DNA of 64,000 nucleotides from Wolbachia pipientis (GTDB lineage Bacteria; Pseudomonadota; Alphaproteobacteria; Rickettsiales; Anaplasmataceae): contig NZ_JAUCRB010000002.1 in NCBI RefSeq assembly GCF_030373985.1, positions 1 through 64,000 of the forward strand, read 5' to 3'. Below, piece after piece: positions 54,964 to 64,000 of the stretch; the first letter of the stretch is position 1, and the number at the start of each line of letters is the position of its first letter. The notes beneath the pieces were generated by a model that saw nothing but the letters and a program-made list of their open reading frames with translations, was not told where the DNA came from and did not search any database. The position numbers and the translations under genes are program-made.

Positions 54964-56511
54964 TCACATCTCAGGTGTAACATTTAGTATAGGTGCTATT
55001 CTAGTCATAATATTCTTGACTACAGGTGCAGCAACTATTCCTCCGGTATGTTGCATGCCCTGAGGTTCATCAATAACAACAAGCACTATATATCCAGGAT
55101 CAAGCATAGTTAATACTCCTATAAACGATGCTATGTTCGCATCTTTACTATATTTACCATTTACAACTTTTTCTGCTGACCCAGTTTTACCTCCTATCGA
55201 ATATGCTTTTATGTTTGCCTGTTTACCTGTCCCATCTGTTACAGCTGCACGTAATAGTTTTCTTATCGCCCTGGAAGTACTTCTCGCAATAATCTGCTCC
55301 CCTATACCTCTTTTATTCAACATCAAAGTTGCGTTGTGAAATATTCCATTGTTGACCAATGCGGCAGCAGTTTGTGCAATATGCATAGGAGTTACAGCTA
55401 TTCCATAACCGTAAGACGCAGTTATTAAAGTACCTTCACTCCATTTATCTGGAATTATTGGTGTAGATTTTTCTGGTACTTCTATTTTCAAAGGAGAAAA
55501 TAATTTCATAATTTTAAAGTATTCTACTTGTTTCTCAATACCTAGTTTGACTGCAATTTTTGCTGCACCAATGTTGGACGATTTTACAAATATATCTCGC
55601 ACAGTAATTTTGGGAATTTTGAACTTATGAAAATCCCGAATTTCATACTTCCCAATAGTGATTGGCTTTGACACGTCATACAAATCACCGATTTTTACAA
55701 CTTTTGCATCAAGCGCTGCAGCTATTGTAAAGAATTTTAACACTGACCCCATCTCATACACTCCAAGGCTGGCGCGATTAAACTTTTGTACATCTTTCGC
55801 TTTATTCTGTAAGTTGGGATTAAAGTCAGGCAGACTAACCATCGAAATGATTTCACTATTTTTTACTCTTAAAACAATTCCCACCCCACCAAGTGCCTGA
55901 TACCTATTTACAGCGTTAGTTAGTTCCTCATGCACTATGCTTTGCACTCGTGTATCTAGAGATAGCACTACAGGCTTTTTTTGCTCATTGTTTTTACTTA
56001 TATACGCTTCAACTCCAGCAATGCCTTTGCCATCTATGTCAGTATAGCCAAGCACGTGTGAAAACAAATTACTGTGAGGATATATACGTTTTACATAGTC
56101 ATAAAAATTCACTCCTGGCACACCTGCGTTTTTTATTGCTAGCAACTCTCTTGGAGTCAAATGCCGCTTTATCCAAGCAAATTTCTTTTTCGAAGTAAGT
56201 ATTTTATATAAATCTTCGTATTTAAGGTCATCTAGAACAGAACATAGTTGTGCTGCTATACTTTCTGGATTCCTTACTCTGGTTGAATCTATATACAGTG
56301 ATGTTGTGGGCACATTTGTTGCTATTACCACTCCATTCCTATCCAAAATATCAGGTTGTTTACGTACTATATTACTTTTTTCAAGGTCTTCTGAGATAGC
56401 AAGCTGATTAAATGTCAAAGAGAACATACGAAAAATAATTATTATATAAAACATAAACAATGGTACTATAAAACATAGTGAGCGGAGCTTATTTTTCAGT
56501 AACACTTGCAT
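54964..56511 (-). CDS. ftsI: Peptidoglycan transpeptidase FtsI (PBP class B)
   Basis: This 515-aa penicillin-binding protein has one N-terminal membrane helix ([19 protein letters not shown]), the pedestal region ([17 protein letters not shown]), and a transpeptidase domain with the catalytic SVLK tetrad in [15 protein letters not shown] ([12 protein letters not shown]) and KTGS ([12 protein letters not shown]) complete the active site. The size fits FtsI/PBP3. Its partner RodA is in the window (FtsW is not). The 5' region overlaps the possible long start of the divergent ispH by 34 bp, so the real ispH start is further in. Confidence 0.94.
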   Translation of the reverse strand: MQVLLKNKLRSLCFIVPLFMFYIIIIFRMFSLTFNQLAISEDLEKSNIVRKQPDILDRNGVVIATNVPTTSLYIDSTRVRNPESIAAQLCSVLDDLKYEDLYKILTSKKKFAWIKRHLTPRELLAIKNAGVPGVNFYDYVKRIYPHSNLFSHVLGYTDIDGKGIAGVEAYISKNNEQKKPVVLSLDTRVQSIVHEELTNAVNRYQALGGVGIVLRVKNSEIISMVSLPDFNPNLQNKAKDVQKFNRASLGVYEMGSVLKFFTIAAALDAKVVKIGDLYDVSKPITIGKYEIRDFHKFKIPKITVRDIFVKSSNIGAAKIAVKLGIEKQVEYFKIMKLFSPLKIEVPEKSTPIIPDKWSEGTLITASYGYGIAVTPMHIAQTAAALVNNGIFHNATLMLNKRGIGEQIIARSTSRAIRKLLRAAVTDGTGKQANIKAYSIGGKTGSAEKVVNGKYSKDANIASFIGVLTMLDPGYIVLVVIDEPQGMQHTGGIVAAPVVKNIMTRIAPILNVTPEM

Positions 56512-56531
56512 ATTTATTCGACTTGAAAAAA

Positions 56532-57461
56532 ATGGAAATTATCTTAGCTGAGCCACGTGGTTTTTGCGCTGGAGTCAAAAGAGCTGTAGACATATTAGCT
56601 ATTACTTTAGAAAAATACAAAAACGAGCGCCAAGTTTATGTGTTGCACGAAATCGTTCATAACAAATATATAGTAGAGGGCTTTAAGAAACAAGGAGTGG
56701 TTTTTGTGAACAGTATCGAGGACATTAAGGACAATGGAGGGATATTGATCTTCAGTGCACATGGAGTATCAAAAAGCATAGAAGATGAGGCAAAAAGAAA
56801 GGGTATTCAAACGATTGATGCAACATGCCCTTTAGTCAGCAAAGTGCATAAAAAGGCAAAAAGGCATGAGGATAGTGGTAAAGAATTAATTTTAATTGGG
56901 CATGAAAATCATCCAGAAGTTAAGGGCATTAGAGGAAGAGTAAACAATCCTATCACTTTAGTGCAAACTGTACAGGATGTACGCAATTTAAAAGTTAAAG
57001 ACCCAGATAATTTATCTTATGTCACACAAACCACACTAAGCATTGATGACACCCGCGAAATTATTGCTGCCCTGAAGATTAGATTTCCAAGCATTATAGG
57101 TCCTAACTTAAAAGATATATGCTATGCAACACAAAATAGGCAGAATGCTGTCAAAAAATTAGCTGAAATTGTAGACATAGTGTTAATTGTAGGAAGTAAA
57201 AATAGTTCGAATTCAAACCGCCTATTAGATCTGTGCACTGCAAGAGGAAAAAGAGCCTACTTAATCGATAACTACAGCTATGTGAACAAAAGTTGGTTAC
57301 AGAGTGTAGAAAGGATAGGGATCACGGCAGGTGCCTCTGCCCCTGATATATTGATTGATGAACTAATAAACTACTTGAAAATAAGCATGAATACAAAAGT
57401 TTCAGTTATGCCAGACGGCGTTACTGAAAACGTTAAGTTTAAAATACCGAACTTGGGCTAA
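56532..57461 (+). CDS. ispH: 4-hydroxy-3-methylbut-2-enyl diphosphate reductase IspH
   Basis: IspH performs the last DXP-pathway step with a 4Fe-4S cluster. The three cluster cysteines are in [34 protein letters not shown] and [29 protein letters not shown] and [15 protein letters not shown] are also typical. The start at 56532 ([11 protein letters not shown]) is the conserved one; the longer frame from 56478 overlaps ftsI. The C-terminus ends at FKIPNLG, whereas the family normally continues through a PxEL motif. That motif is found in the next frame ([13 protein letters not shown], open to 57559), so a late frameshift is likely. The core is complete. Confidence 0.94.
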   Translation: MEIILAEPRGFCAGVKRAVDILAITLEKYKNERQVYVLHEIVHNKYIVEGFKKQGVVFVNSIEDIKDNGGILIFSAHGVSKSIEDEAKRKGIQTIDATCPLVSKVHKKAKRHEDSGKELILIGHENHPEVKGIRGRVNNPITLVQTVQDVRNLKVKDPDNLSYVTQTTLSIDDTREIIAALKIRFPSIIGPNLKDICYATQNRQNAVKKLAEIVDIVLIVGSKNSSNSNRLLDLCTARGKRAYLIDNYSYVNKSWLQSVERIGITAGASAPDILIDELINYLKISMNTKVSVMPDGVTENVKFKIPNLG

Positions 57462-57569
57462 AATACAACCGACCTCACCCAGAAAAAATAAAAACGACTC
57501 TACCAACAGTAGAAGAATTAGAAGCTGAGTTGTCTAAAATTTCGGATAAGGGAAAGTGATATACTAAAA

Positions 57570-58901
57570 TCATTTTTGTAAGTACACAGTTTTGCCGGAC
57601 ACAATAGTGCGTACTACGAGCCCTTTTACCTTACGTCCACCAAAAGGAGAGTTTTTCGATTTACTGGCGAAGTCGTCAACTTTAATTTCCCATTCATAAT
57701 CCAGATCAATTAAAACTAAGTCTGCAACAAAGTTTTTACGTATACGGCCACGCGGTACGCGTATTATATCTGCAGGCTTGTATGTGAGCTTCGCTAGTAC
57801 ATCAAACAAACTCATCCGCCCATTGTGGTAAAGTTCAAGTGAAAGGGGCAGCATTGTTTCAAGGCCTACAATACCAAATGCAGCGCTTTCAAGAGGCAGA
57901 TCTTTAGAGTTACGATCATGTGGTGCGTGATCGGTTGCAATGCAATCAATCACACCTGTTTTTAAACCTTCAACCATAGCTAAACGATCCTCTTCGGTAC
58001 GAAGCGGTGGATTTATTTTTGCAATTGCTCCATGTTGTTTTATTATATCTTCAGTTAAAGTAAAGTGATGAGGAGTTACTTCGCATGTAACATTTAATCC
58101 TAAATCTTTTGCACGTTTAATAGCAGCGAGTGAGTCTTTTACAGAGACATGTAAAATATGATAGTGTACATTTTCTATATCTTTCATGAGCAGTATATCG
58201 CGACTTACCATAACCGATTCTGAAGCATTTAAGATACCCTTTACTCCCAATGCTTCAGAAATCTTACCTTCGTTGATTGCACCGCCTGCTGATAAATCTA
58301 GATCTTCTGCATGTTGAGCAATAGGAACATTTAGCATACTTGAATAAAGCAACGCCTGTCTCATGATCATTGGATTCATAACAGGCATGCCATCATCGGT
58401 AAATCCAACAGCACCTGCTTCTTTTAAAAGTGCAATTTCAGTCAATTCTTCCTCTGAAGTAGTAATTTTGGCGTAGAATTCAACGTTCACATGTGAAGTT
58501 TCGAATGCTCTGTATCTCAAATACTTAGCTAGAATAACACTATCTATTGCCGGAACAGTGTTAGGCTGGCAAACTACAGTTGTAACGCCTCCCGCAGCTG
58601 CGGATTTGCTCCCTGTATATATAGTTTCTTTATGCTCTTGGCCTGGCTCACGAAAATGCACGTGAATGTCAACAAGGCCTGGCATTAGAACAAGCCCTTT
58701 ACAGTCTATTGTCTCGTTAACCCCACTTGGTACTCCACTTGAAAATAATGATTCACCAAAATCAACGATTTTGTCCCCTTCAGTTAACAGTGAACCCTTG
58801 ATATCAAGTTTAGTTTCTGGGTCGATAATGCGAGCATTTGTATATGCTACCTTGTAACTTTCCTTCTGCCCTGTTTGCAATAAACTCCAAGTTTGAGTCA
58901 T
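57570..58901 (-). CDS. pyrC: Dihydroorotase
   Basis: This 443-aa enzyme is an amidohydrolase of pyrimidine synthesis. It shows MPGLVDIHVHFREPGQE (metal-binding HxH plus substrate Arg), HAEDLDLSAGG, an HHFTLTEDII segment with Asn/His ligands, and CIATDHAPHDRNSKD with the catalytic Asp. The size and motifs fit the class I (PyrC/AllB-type) dihydroorotases. It stands alone on the minus strand, convergent with ispH. Confidence 0.95.
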   Translation of the reverse strand: MTQTWSLLQTGQKESYKVAYTNARIIDPETKLDIKGSLLTEGDKIVDFGESLFSSGVPSGVNETIDCKGLVLMPGLVDIHVHFREPGQEHKETIYTGSKSAAAGGVTTVVCQPNTVPAIDSVILAKYLRYRAFETSHVNVEFYAKITTSEEELTEIALLKEAGAVGFTDDGMPVMNPMIMRQALLYSSMLNVPIAQHAEDLDLSAGGAINEGKISEALGVKGILNASESVMVSRDILLMKDIENVHYHILHVSVKDSLAAIKRAKDLGLNVTCEVTPHHFTLTEDIIKQHGAIAKINPPLRTEEDRLAMVEGLKTGVIDCIATDHAPHDRNSKDLPLESAAFGIVGLETMLPLSLELYHNGRMSLFDVLAKLTYKPADIIRVPRGRIRKNFVADLVLIDLDYEWEIKVDDFASKSKNSPFGGRKVKGLVVRTIVSGKTVYLQK

Positions 58902-59298
58902 TAAATTATAAGTATTGATTATGAAATGAATCTAAAGTCTTTTTTAATAAAATACAACTAAATTAAAGCGTGCACTAAAATTGCAAAAGCTTTGACACAG
59001 AAATAGTCGCATTTAATTTTCTGCTTTCTGTAGCCTCTTATCTACTTTAACAGCAACATATTACTAATCTACTTTAGCCGTATTTATTATTTTTTAAGAT
59101 TAAATGGTTAAAATAGTAAATAAATGCTAAAGTGAGGTTTGACTATGACGGCAAATTTTCTAATCGAAACTAGTTTTCTGTCTTTCCACCTATATTTTGA
59201 TCACACATACAACGTTTAGCTCAATTTAAAAATCTAATTTAACTGGTTGTTGGTTTGAGTGCTGATAACCAAATAGCTTTTAATATAGAGGATCTAGT
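58902..59298. other. Divergent intergenic region, nothing recognised
   Basis: This 397-bp AT-rich spacer lies between the divergent pyrC and ankyrin genes and must hold both promoters. The ankyrin ATG has a 'gagg' ribosome binding site at 59288. I see no repeat, RNA gene or clear operator. Confidence 0.5.
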
Positions 59299-61842
59299 AT
59301 GGATATCAATCAGAATGAAAGACAAGGACAGTATGAAAAAGTAAAAGCTCCACAAGTTAGCCGTCCACAAAGTAGTAGCACTTGTAGAGAGAGTTTTGAT
59401 AGTGGAGTTGGAAGCTATATTGAAAATGATTATGAGTATTCAACTGACGATACAGAGCCTTTGGTAACAAGATTAAAAACCCAAAATCCAAAAGTAACTA
59501 ACAAAACAAGTAATAATATTTATAAAACATTAAGAGCAATAAAAAAAGGTAAGCGAAAATTTGAAAAGTGGCAAGAAAAAGGCTCTGTAGATATTAACAA
59601 TATAAGAGGTGAAAAAGGAAATAATATTCTACACCTTATTGCGTTGCTGAAGAAGAAACAAAAATGCAAGTCTCTGAGTATCCTAATAGAAAAAATTTCA
59701 GGTCCAGCACAACTTGTTGATAGTAAAAATCAGGACGGAAAAACTCCTCTTCAGATGGCACTAATTGACGAGACAACAAAAGGGAAGCATGGGTCTCATA
59801 CAATTCAAGATAACGATAACACACTTAAGTTCTTCCTAGCACTGTTGATACATGGAGTCAACCCAGACCAGCTAGAATTAGCTAAGGAAACACTATATGG
59901 TTTAAAAGAAAAACAAAAGGCATACTATCTTAAATTCTTGAAAAGATTAGTAATGTTAGTAAAGAAGTCCGAGTTAGATCAAGAGACAAAAAACTTGATA
60001 ATAATTAAGGCTGCAGAAATCATCTACGATGGTTATTCATTACATAAAGCATTCTTAAATAAAGATCAAAATAAACTTAGTGAACCCTTGCAAAGAGGTT
60101 ATGACATCACTAAGAAAGATAAAGATGGCAACAATGCTTTACATCTAATAGTTAGAGAATTAGAGAAAAACCAAAAGCTTGATTTTTTAAATATAGTACT
60201 AAATGTAAGTGAGGAGGGAGGAAAAGAGCAACTTAAAGCTCGGTTTAAAAAAGCTGTAAATGCTAAAAATAAAAAAGAGAAAGAACAAACACCTCTTCAC
60301 CAGTTGCTTCGGCATATGGGAGAGAAGGGTGAGAACCGATCACTTAAGAAATTTGAAGAAACTAATAGATATAAAGTCCTAGAGATATTGCTGCAAAATG
60401 GTGCTGATATCACTATTCAGGATAAAAAAGGTAATAATGCTTTACACCATATTGCCTCATTCAAAGAAAAGCAAAAAGTTACGTGTTTGGAGTTGATTTT
60501 AGATTTAGTGAAAAAAGGGAAAATATCTGCTGATCAATTGAGAGAGGCTATCAATGCTAAAAACAAAGACGAGAAAACACCAATACAAATAGTATTGATT
60601 ACTAAGGCAATAAAAGATACACATAACCCTATTGCTTTGGAAGATAATACGATTAAATTTTGCGAAAAATTATTGCAGAAAGGTGCTGACCATAATCAAT
60701 TAAAGCTACCAGAAAGCAATTTATCTCAGAAACAAGAAACATATTACTGTAAATTCCTCCTGCCAAAACTAAACAAATTAATGCAAAAGTCTGGGTTAGA
60801 CCAAGAGACAAAAAAATCGTTAACGATTAACAATACAGAAATTGCCAATAGAAATATAGGTGAATTTAAAAAGTTGCTAAAGAGTGGTTATGATATCACC
60901 AGTCAAGATGGAAAGGGCAATAATGTATTACACCGCATTGCCTTGCTAGAAGGAGAAAAAAAAGTTGCATGTTTGAAATCAATATTAGATTCAGTGGAAA
61001 AAGGAATAATATCTAAAGATCAATTAAGTAAGGCCGTGAAGGCAACCAATGGTGAAAAAAACACTCCTCTGCAGGTAGCATTAAAAGCAAAAGCAAAGAA
61101 AGGAGAATGTCTAAAATTAAAGGAGTATCAGTATCAAAGAAAGATTTTTGATAACACGGTAAAGTTTTGTGTAAAGTTATTAAAAAAAGGTGCTGACCCT
61201 AATTCCTTGTGGTTAGAAGATGAGAAATTTCATACTAAAAAATACTATGTAGTTTTACTCAATTTAAAGGATAACCAAAAAATACCACAAGAAGCGCGAG
61301 GTAAATCTAAAGAATTTACAGAAAGGCTTGAAGCAAGATATGACTGCCGCGCCACTTGTAAACGGCCCAGCTTTTTGGTTGGTGCTTTTATGAAAAAGAC
61401 AGGAAATGGTCTCAAAGCTGTATGGAAGTGTATTGATCCTGTTAGAAGAGCTAGTGTATTGTTAGCAATAACAGTGGCAACGACCATTATTACAATGGTA
61501 ACGCTTTCTTGTTTCCAAGGACAAATTGCAATCGGAGTAGCGTTACCTATCATAGCTATTACTGGAATGGTCTGCCTAATATTCACTTTAGGGTTCAGCG
61601 GTATTAAGAAGTCTTTAAAGGAACTCACTACTGACGAACAAAGTATGTCTAATAAAAGAGATGCTCAACAAAATTCAGCTAAGAATTCAGAAGAACAAAA
61701 AGCCCAAGAATCGCAAGGCCAATCAAAACTCATTAAAAGCCCTCCTAGTTCTAAAACATATGGTGTATCAATATCCCAAGTTATTAATGGATCGTTAGGA
61801 TTCAACGAGCAAATCAATAAACCCTCTTTTCCGGCGCAATGA
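59299..61842 (+). CDS. Ankyrin-repeat protein with C-terminal membrane pair
   Basis: This 847-aa protein has many degenerate ankyrin repeats (for example [67 protein letters not shown], with GKTPLQMAL and KNTPLQVAL). A long unit of about 270-340 residues, including YxxKFLxxLxxLxxKSxLDQETK, is repeated within it. Residues about 717-768 form two hydrophobic helices ([33 protein letters not shown]), followed by a Ser/Gln/Lys-rich tail. There is no signal peptide. Such proteins are candidate host-directed effectors; that role is inferred. Its 3' end overlaps sdhA by 29 bp, tail to tail. Confidence 0.88.
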   Translation: MDINQNERQGQYEKVKAPQVSRPQSSSTCRESFDSGVGSYIENDYEYSTDDTEPLVTRLKTQNPKVTNKTSNNIYKTLRAIKKGKRKFEKWQEKGSVDINNIRGEKGNNILHLIALLKKKQKCKSLSILIEKISGPAQLVDSKNQDGKTPLQMALIDETTKGKHGSHTIQDNDNTLKFFLALLIHGVNPDQLELAKETLYGLKEKQKAYYLKFLKRLVMLVKKSELDQETKNLIIIKAAEIIYDGYSLHKAFLNKDQNKLSEPLQRGYDITKKDKDGNNALHLIVRELEKNQKLDFLNIVLNVSEEGGKEQLKARFKKAVNAKNKKEKEQTPLHQLLRHMGEKGENRSLKKFEETNRYKVLEILLQNGADITIQDKKGNNALHHIASFKEKQKVTCLELILDLVKKGKISADQLREAINAKNKDEKTPIQIVLITKAIKDTHNPIALEDNTIKFCEKLLQKGADHNQLKLPESNLSQKQETYYCKFLLPKLNKLMQKSGLDQETKKSLTINNTEIANRNIGEFKKLLKSGYDITSQDGKGNNVLHRIALLEGEKKVACLKSILDSVEKGIISKDQLSKAVKATNGEKNTPLQVALKAKAKKGECLKLKEYQYQRKIFDNTVKFCVKLLKKGADPNSLWLEDEKFHTKKYYVVLLNLKDNQKIPQEARGKSKEFTERLEARYDCRATCKRPSFLVGAFMKKTGNGLKAVWKCIDPVRRASVLLAITVATTIITMVTLSCFQGQIAIGVALPIIAITGMVCLIFTLGFSGIKKSLKELTTDEQSMSNKRDAQQNSAKNSEEQKAQESQGQSKLIKSPPSSKTYGVSISQVINGSLGFNEQINKPSFPAQ

Positions 61843-63619
61843 AGTTGATTTCGTTGCTAAGAGTTTTTTCAGCAACTTTCTTATAACCAATTTTTACATT
61901 GATCTGACCTTTTTTTTCTTCAAGCCATGCTATAGTGTGCTTCATCCAGTTTTTGTCATCACGCTCAGGAAAGTCTTCACGCGCATGGGCACCTCTGCTT
62001 TCTTCGCGATTGGCTGCGCATTCCATGGTGATAACCGCTTGTGGTACCATGTTAGCAAGCTCTAGTGCTTCAACCAAATCACTGTTCCAGATCATACTAC
62101 GATCTTCAATTGCAATATCAGGCATCATTTTTGCTACCTTTTTTATAGCTTTTTTACCTTCTTCTAAAACTTCAGCAACACGGAATACTGATGCATATTT
62201 TTGCATAGTGTGCTGCATTTCGCTACGTATTTTCGATACTCTGAGCCTTCCAGAAGCAAATCGCATTTTATTGAACCTATCTACTATCCAGTTTGTGCAA
62301 TCTGAGTGCAACTTTTTATGTGGTGAGTTAGGTTTTAGCTTCTCTCTTGCTCTGAGCGCTGCAGCCCTACCAAAAACCACAAGATCAAGAAGCGAATTAG
62401 AACCAAGCCGATTTGCACCATGCACGGAAACACACGCAGCTTCTCCAATTGCAAATAATCCTTCTACTACTTCTTCTTTACCTTTTTTCAACGTGATCAC
62501 CTCTCCATAACAATTGGTTGGAACGCCACCCATATTGTAATGAACAGTTGGAATAACCGGTATCGGGTCTTTAGTAACGTCAACTCCTGCAAAGGTCCTT
62601 GCAGTTTCGCTAATTCCTGGAAGTCTCAGTTTTGTTACTTCCGGATCAAGATGTGCTATAGTTAAATATATGTGATCTTTTTTTGGTCCAACTCCCCTTC
62701 CCTCTCTAATTTCAATTGTTATTGCCCGACTTACCACATCACGGGAAGCCAAATCTTTTGCTTTTGGTGCATAGCGCTCCATAAACTTTTCGCCCTTAGA
62801 GTTAACAAGATACCCCCCTTCGCCACGGCACCCTTCTGTTATCAAGCACCCTGAGCCATAAATTCCTGTTGGATGAAATTGTACAAACTCCATATCTTCA
62901 AGCGGTAGTCCAGCTCTTACCACCATGCCATTACCATCACCTGTGCATGTATGTGCACTTGTTGCAGAAAAATAAACTCGTCCGTATCCACCTGTTGCTA
63001 GCACTACCGAATGTGCACGAAATTTATGTAGTGTGCCGTCGCACAGCGACCAAGCGAGAACTCCGCAGCAAGCTCCTGTTTCATTATCCATGATTAAATC
63101 GATTACAAAGTATTCAACAAAAAATTCAGCGTTGAACTTAAGACATTGCTGGTACAGAGTGTGAAGGATTGCGTGCCCAGTTTTGTCTGCTGCTGCACAA
63201 GTACGCTGAGCTGGTTTTCCCTTACCAAAATGAGTTGTCATTCCACCAAAGGAACGCTGGTATATTTTGCCATTTTCTGTACGAGAAAAAGGTACACCAA
63301 AATTTTCAAGTTCAATAACGGCCTTAGCAGCGTTTTTACACATATATTCTATTGCATCTTGATCACCAAGCCAATCTGAACCTTTTATTGTGTCATATGC
63401 ATGCCAGCGCCAATCGTCCTCAGCAATATTCCCTAAAGCTGCACTAATTCCACCTTGTGCTGCAACTGTATGACTGCGTGTAGGAAAAACTTTAGAGATA
63501 CAAGCTACTGAGAAATTAGTAGCAGCCATTCCAAGTGTTGCTCTGAGCCCTGCTCCACCTGCACCTACTACCACTATATCATACTCGTGCTCTACAATCT
63601 CATACGCTGATTTATCCAT
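61814..63619 (-). CDS. sdhA: Succinate dehydrogenase flavoprotein subunit SdhA
   Basis: SdhA oxidises succinate in complex II. It shows [19 protein letters not shown] (FAD), [16 protein letters not shown] (His of the covalent FAD link), [17 protein letters not shown], and [12 protein letters not shown] with [14 protein letters not shown] in the C-terminal part. The 601-aa length is normal. No sdhB/C/D is adjacent. FAD insertion would need SdhE at 40873-41154. Its last codons overlap the convergent ankyrin gene. Confidence 0.97.
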   Translation of the reverse strand: MDKSAYEIVEHEYDIVVVGAGGAGLRATLGMAATNFSVACISKVFPTRSHTVAAQGGISAALGNIAEDDWRWHAYDTIKGSDWLGDQDAIEYMCKNAAKAVIELENFGVPFSRTENGKIYQRSFGGMTTHFGKGKPAQRTCAAADKTGHAILHTLYQQCLKFNAEFFVEYFVIDLIMDNETGACCGVLAWSLCDGTLHKFRAHSVVLATGGYGRVYFSATSAHTCTGDGNGMVVRAGLPLEDMEFVQFHPTGIYGSGCLITEGCRGEGGYLVNSKGEKFMERYAPKAKDLASRDVVSRAITIEIREGRGVGPKKDHIYLTIAHLDPEVTKLRLPGISETARTFAGVDVTKDPIPVIPTVHYNMGGVPTNCYGEVITLKKGKEEVVEGLFAIGEAACVSVHGANRLGSNSLLDLVVFGRAAALRAREKLKPNSPHKKLHSDCTNWIVDRFNKMRFASGRLRVSKIRSEMQHTMQKYASVFRVAEVLEEGKKAIKKVAKMMPDIAIEDRSMIWNSDLVEALELANMVPQAVITMECAANREESRGAHAREDFPERDDKNWMKHTIAWLEEKKGQINVKIGYKKVAEKTLSNEINFIAPEKRVY

Positions 63620-64000
63620 ATTTGCTTATTTATCACTACAGGCTCATGATACCATAGAAGCAAAGAAAATCTATATAAGTTTTCTAGATGTAATGAATTT
63701 AATTAGGCAAGAGCTGAGAAATTATATGATGAAGTTGTATTATCCATAGATCCCAGTGCTTGACACTGAGATAACGTTACCCCTAGTAGAGATTCCCTGA
63801 ATTGACAGCGTTTGTATAGTTATGACCTAAGTATTGATATCTATTCAACTGGATCTTAAATTAGATAGAAAAAGATAGTCTTGATAAAATTTACTTGCAG
63901 CAAGCTTTTTTACGTTTGAGCTACCGATTTGCTCTTTTTTATACCCTAATTTACAGCTTATTGAATCCTTATACGAACTGATTGTTCTGTACACCTTGTT
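63620..64000. other. Right-hand flank, non-coding
   Basis: No gene is seen in these 381 bp. The sequence upstream of sdhA is AT-rich. A palindromic-repeat word ('gatcccagtgcttgacactgaga') lies at about 63750-63772. The window ends before the next gene. Confidence 0.5.

Noticed and set aside
59299-59830. Minus-strand frame opposite the ankyrin gene
   Set aside because: It is a short shadow; the plus strand carries clear ankyrin motifs and a ribosome binding site.

Overview
The window is a chromosomal segment of a Wolbachia-type endosymbiont (Alphaproteobacteria, Rickettsiales, Anaplasmataceae). The base composition is AT-rich, housekeeping genes are scattered rather than kept in large operons, and several genes are visibly decaying. 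Short palindromic repeats lie between genes and also in frame inside genes. The envelope operon rseP-bamA-skp-fabZ lacks the lpx genes usually found in it. Host-directed protein types are present (a long ankyrin-repeat protein with membrane segments and an OTU-fold cysteine protease), as is a homologue of the complex I subunit NDUFA12. The strain cannot be named from sequence reading alone.

Layout. 0.7-3.0 kb: mutL and purE (minus). 3.3-8.1 kb: a perfect 19-bp inverted repeat in front of an orphan XRE regulator, then rpoZ, a five-gene Mrp/Mbh-type cation/proton antiporter cluster and rpoD. 8.4-9.6 kb: a badly decayed minus-strand gene. 9.7-12.9 kb: two cysteine desulfurase genes around a repeat-rich gap. 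13.0-17.4 kb: an alpha/beta hydrolase, a tiny lipoprotein, lolD, an ErpA/IscA-type protein with an acidic insertion, dgt and ribD. 17.6-21.6 kb: a small membrane protein, a 1-kb repeat-bearing gap, tRNA-Asn, purH, an MlaD-like gene and the NDUFA12 homologue. 21.7-28.3 kb: mrpD-like, rodA, a repeat, dus, the OTU protease and serS. 28.4-32.7 kb: purD, ksgA, tRNA-Thr, tpiA and the fused ispDF. 32.9-34.6 kb: a dead ABC exporter. 34.7-38.4 kb: an orphan haem-copper-oxidase-like protein, a repeat, nuoF, tRNA-Lys and tRNA-Ala. 38.5-45.7 kb: rpsA, an HU/IHF-type gene, zapA, sdhE, rseP, bamA, skp and fabZ. 45.8-49.3 kb: a large GltD-like oxidoreductase carrying palindromic insertions and a cut-off 3' end, then a gene remnant. 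49.8-54.9 kb: a second NuoN/MrpD-like protein, ffh, a frameshifted membrane-protein gene, elbB and an orphan. 55.0-63.6 kb: ftsI, ispH, pyrC, the ankyrin protein and sdhA.

Functionally the window covers purine (purE, purH, purD), pyrimidine (pyrC), riboflavin (ribD) and isoprenoid (ispDF, ispH) synthesis. It also covers Fe-S assembly, respiration (nuoF, NDUFA12, sdhA, sdhE), envelope biogenesis and lipoprotein export, and residual peptidoglycan/division functions (rodA, ftsI, zapA).

No CRISPR array, intact insertion sequence, integrase or prophage structural gene was seen. The most notable signals are the palindromic elements translated in a fixed reading frame, a three-copy dispersed repeat of about 330 bp plus a related repeat, the palindrome ahead of the XRE gene, and several genes caught part-way through decay.
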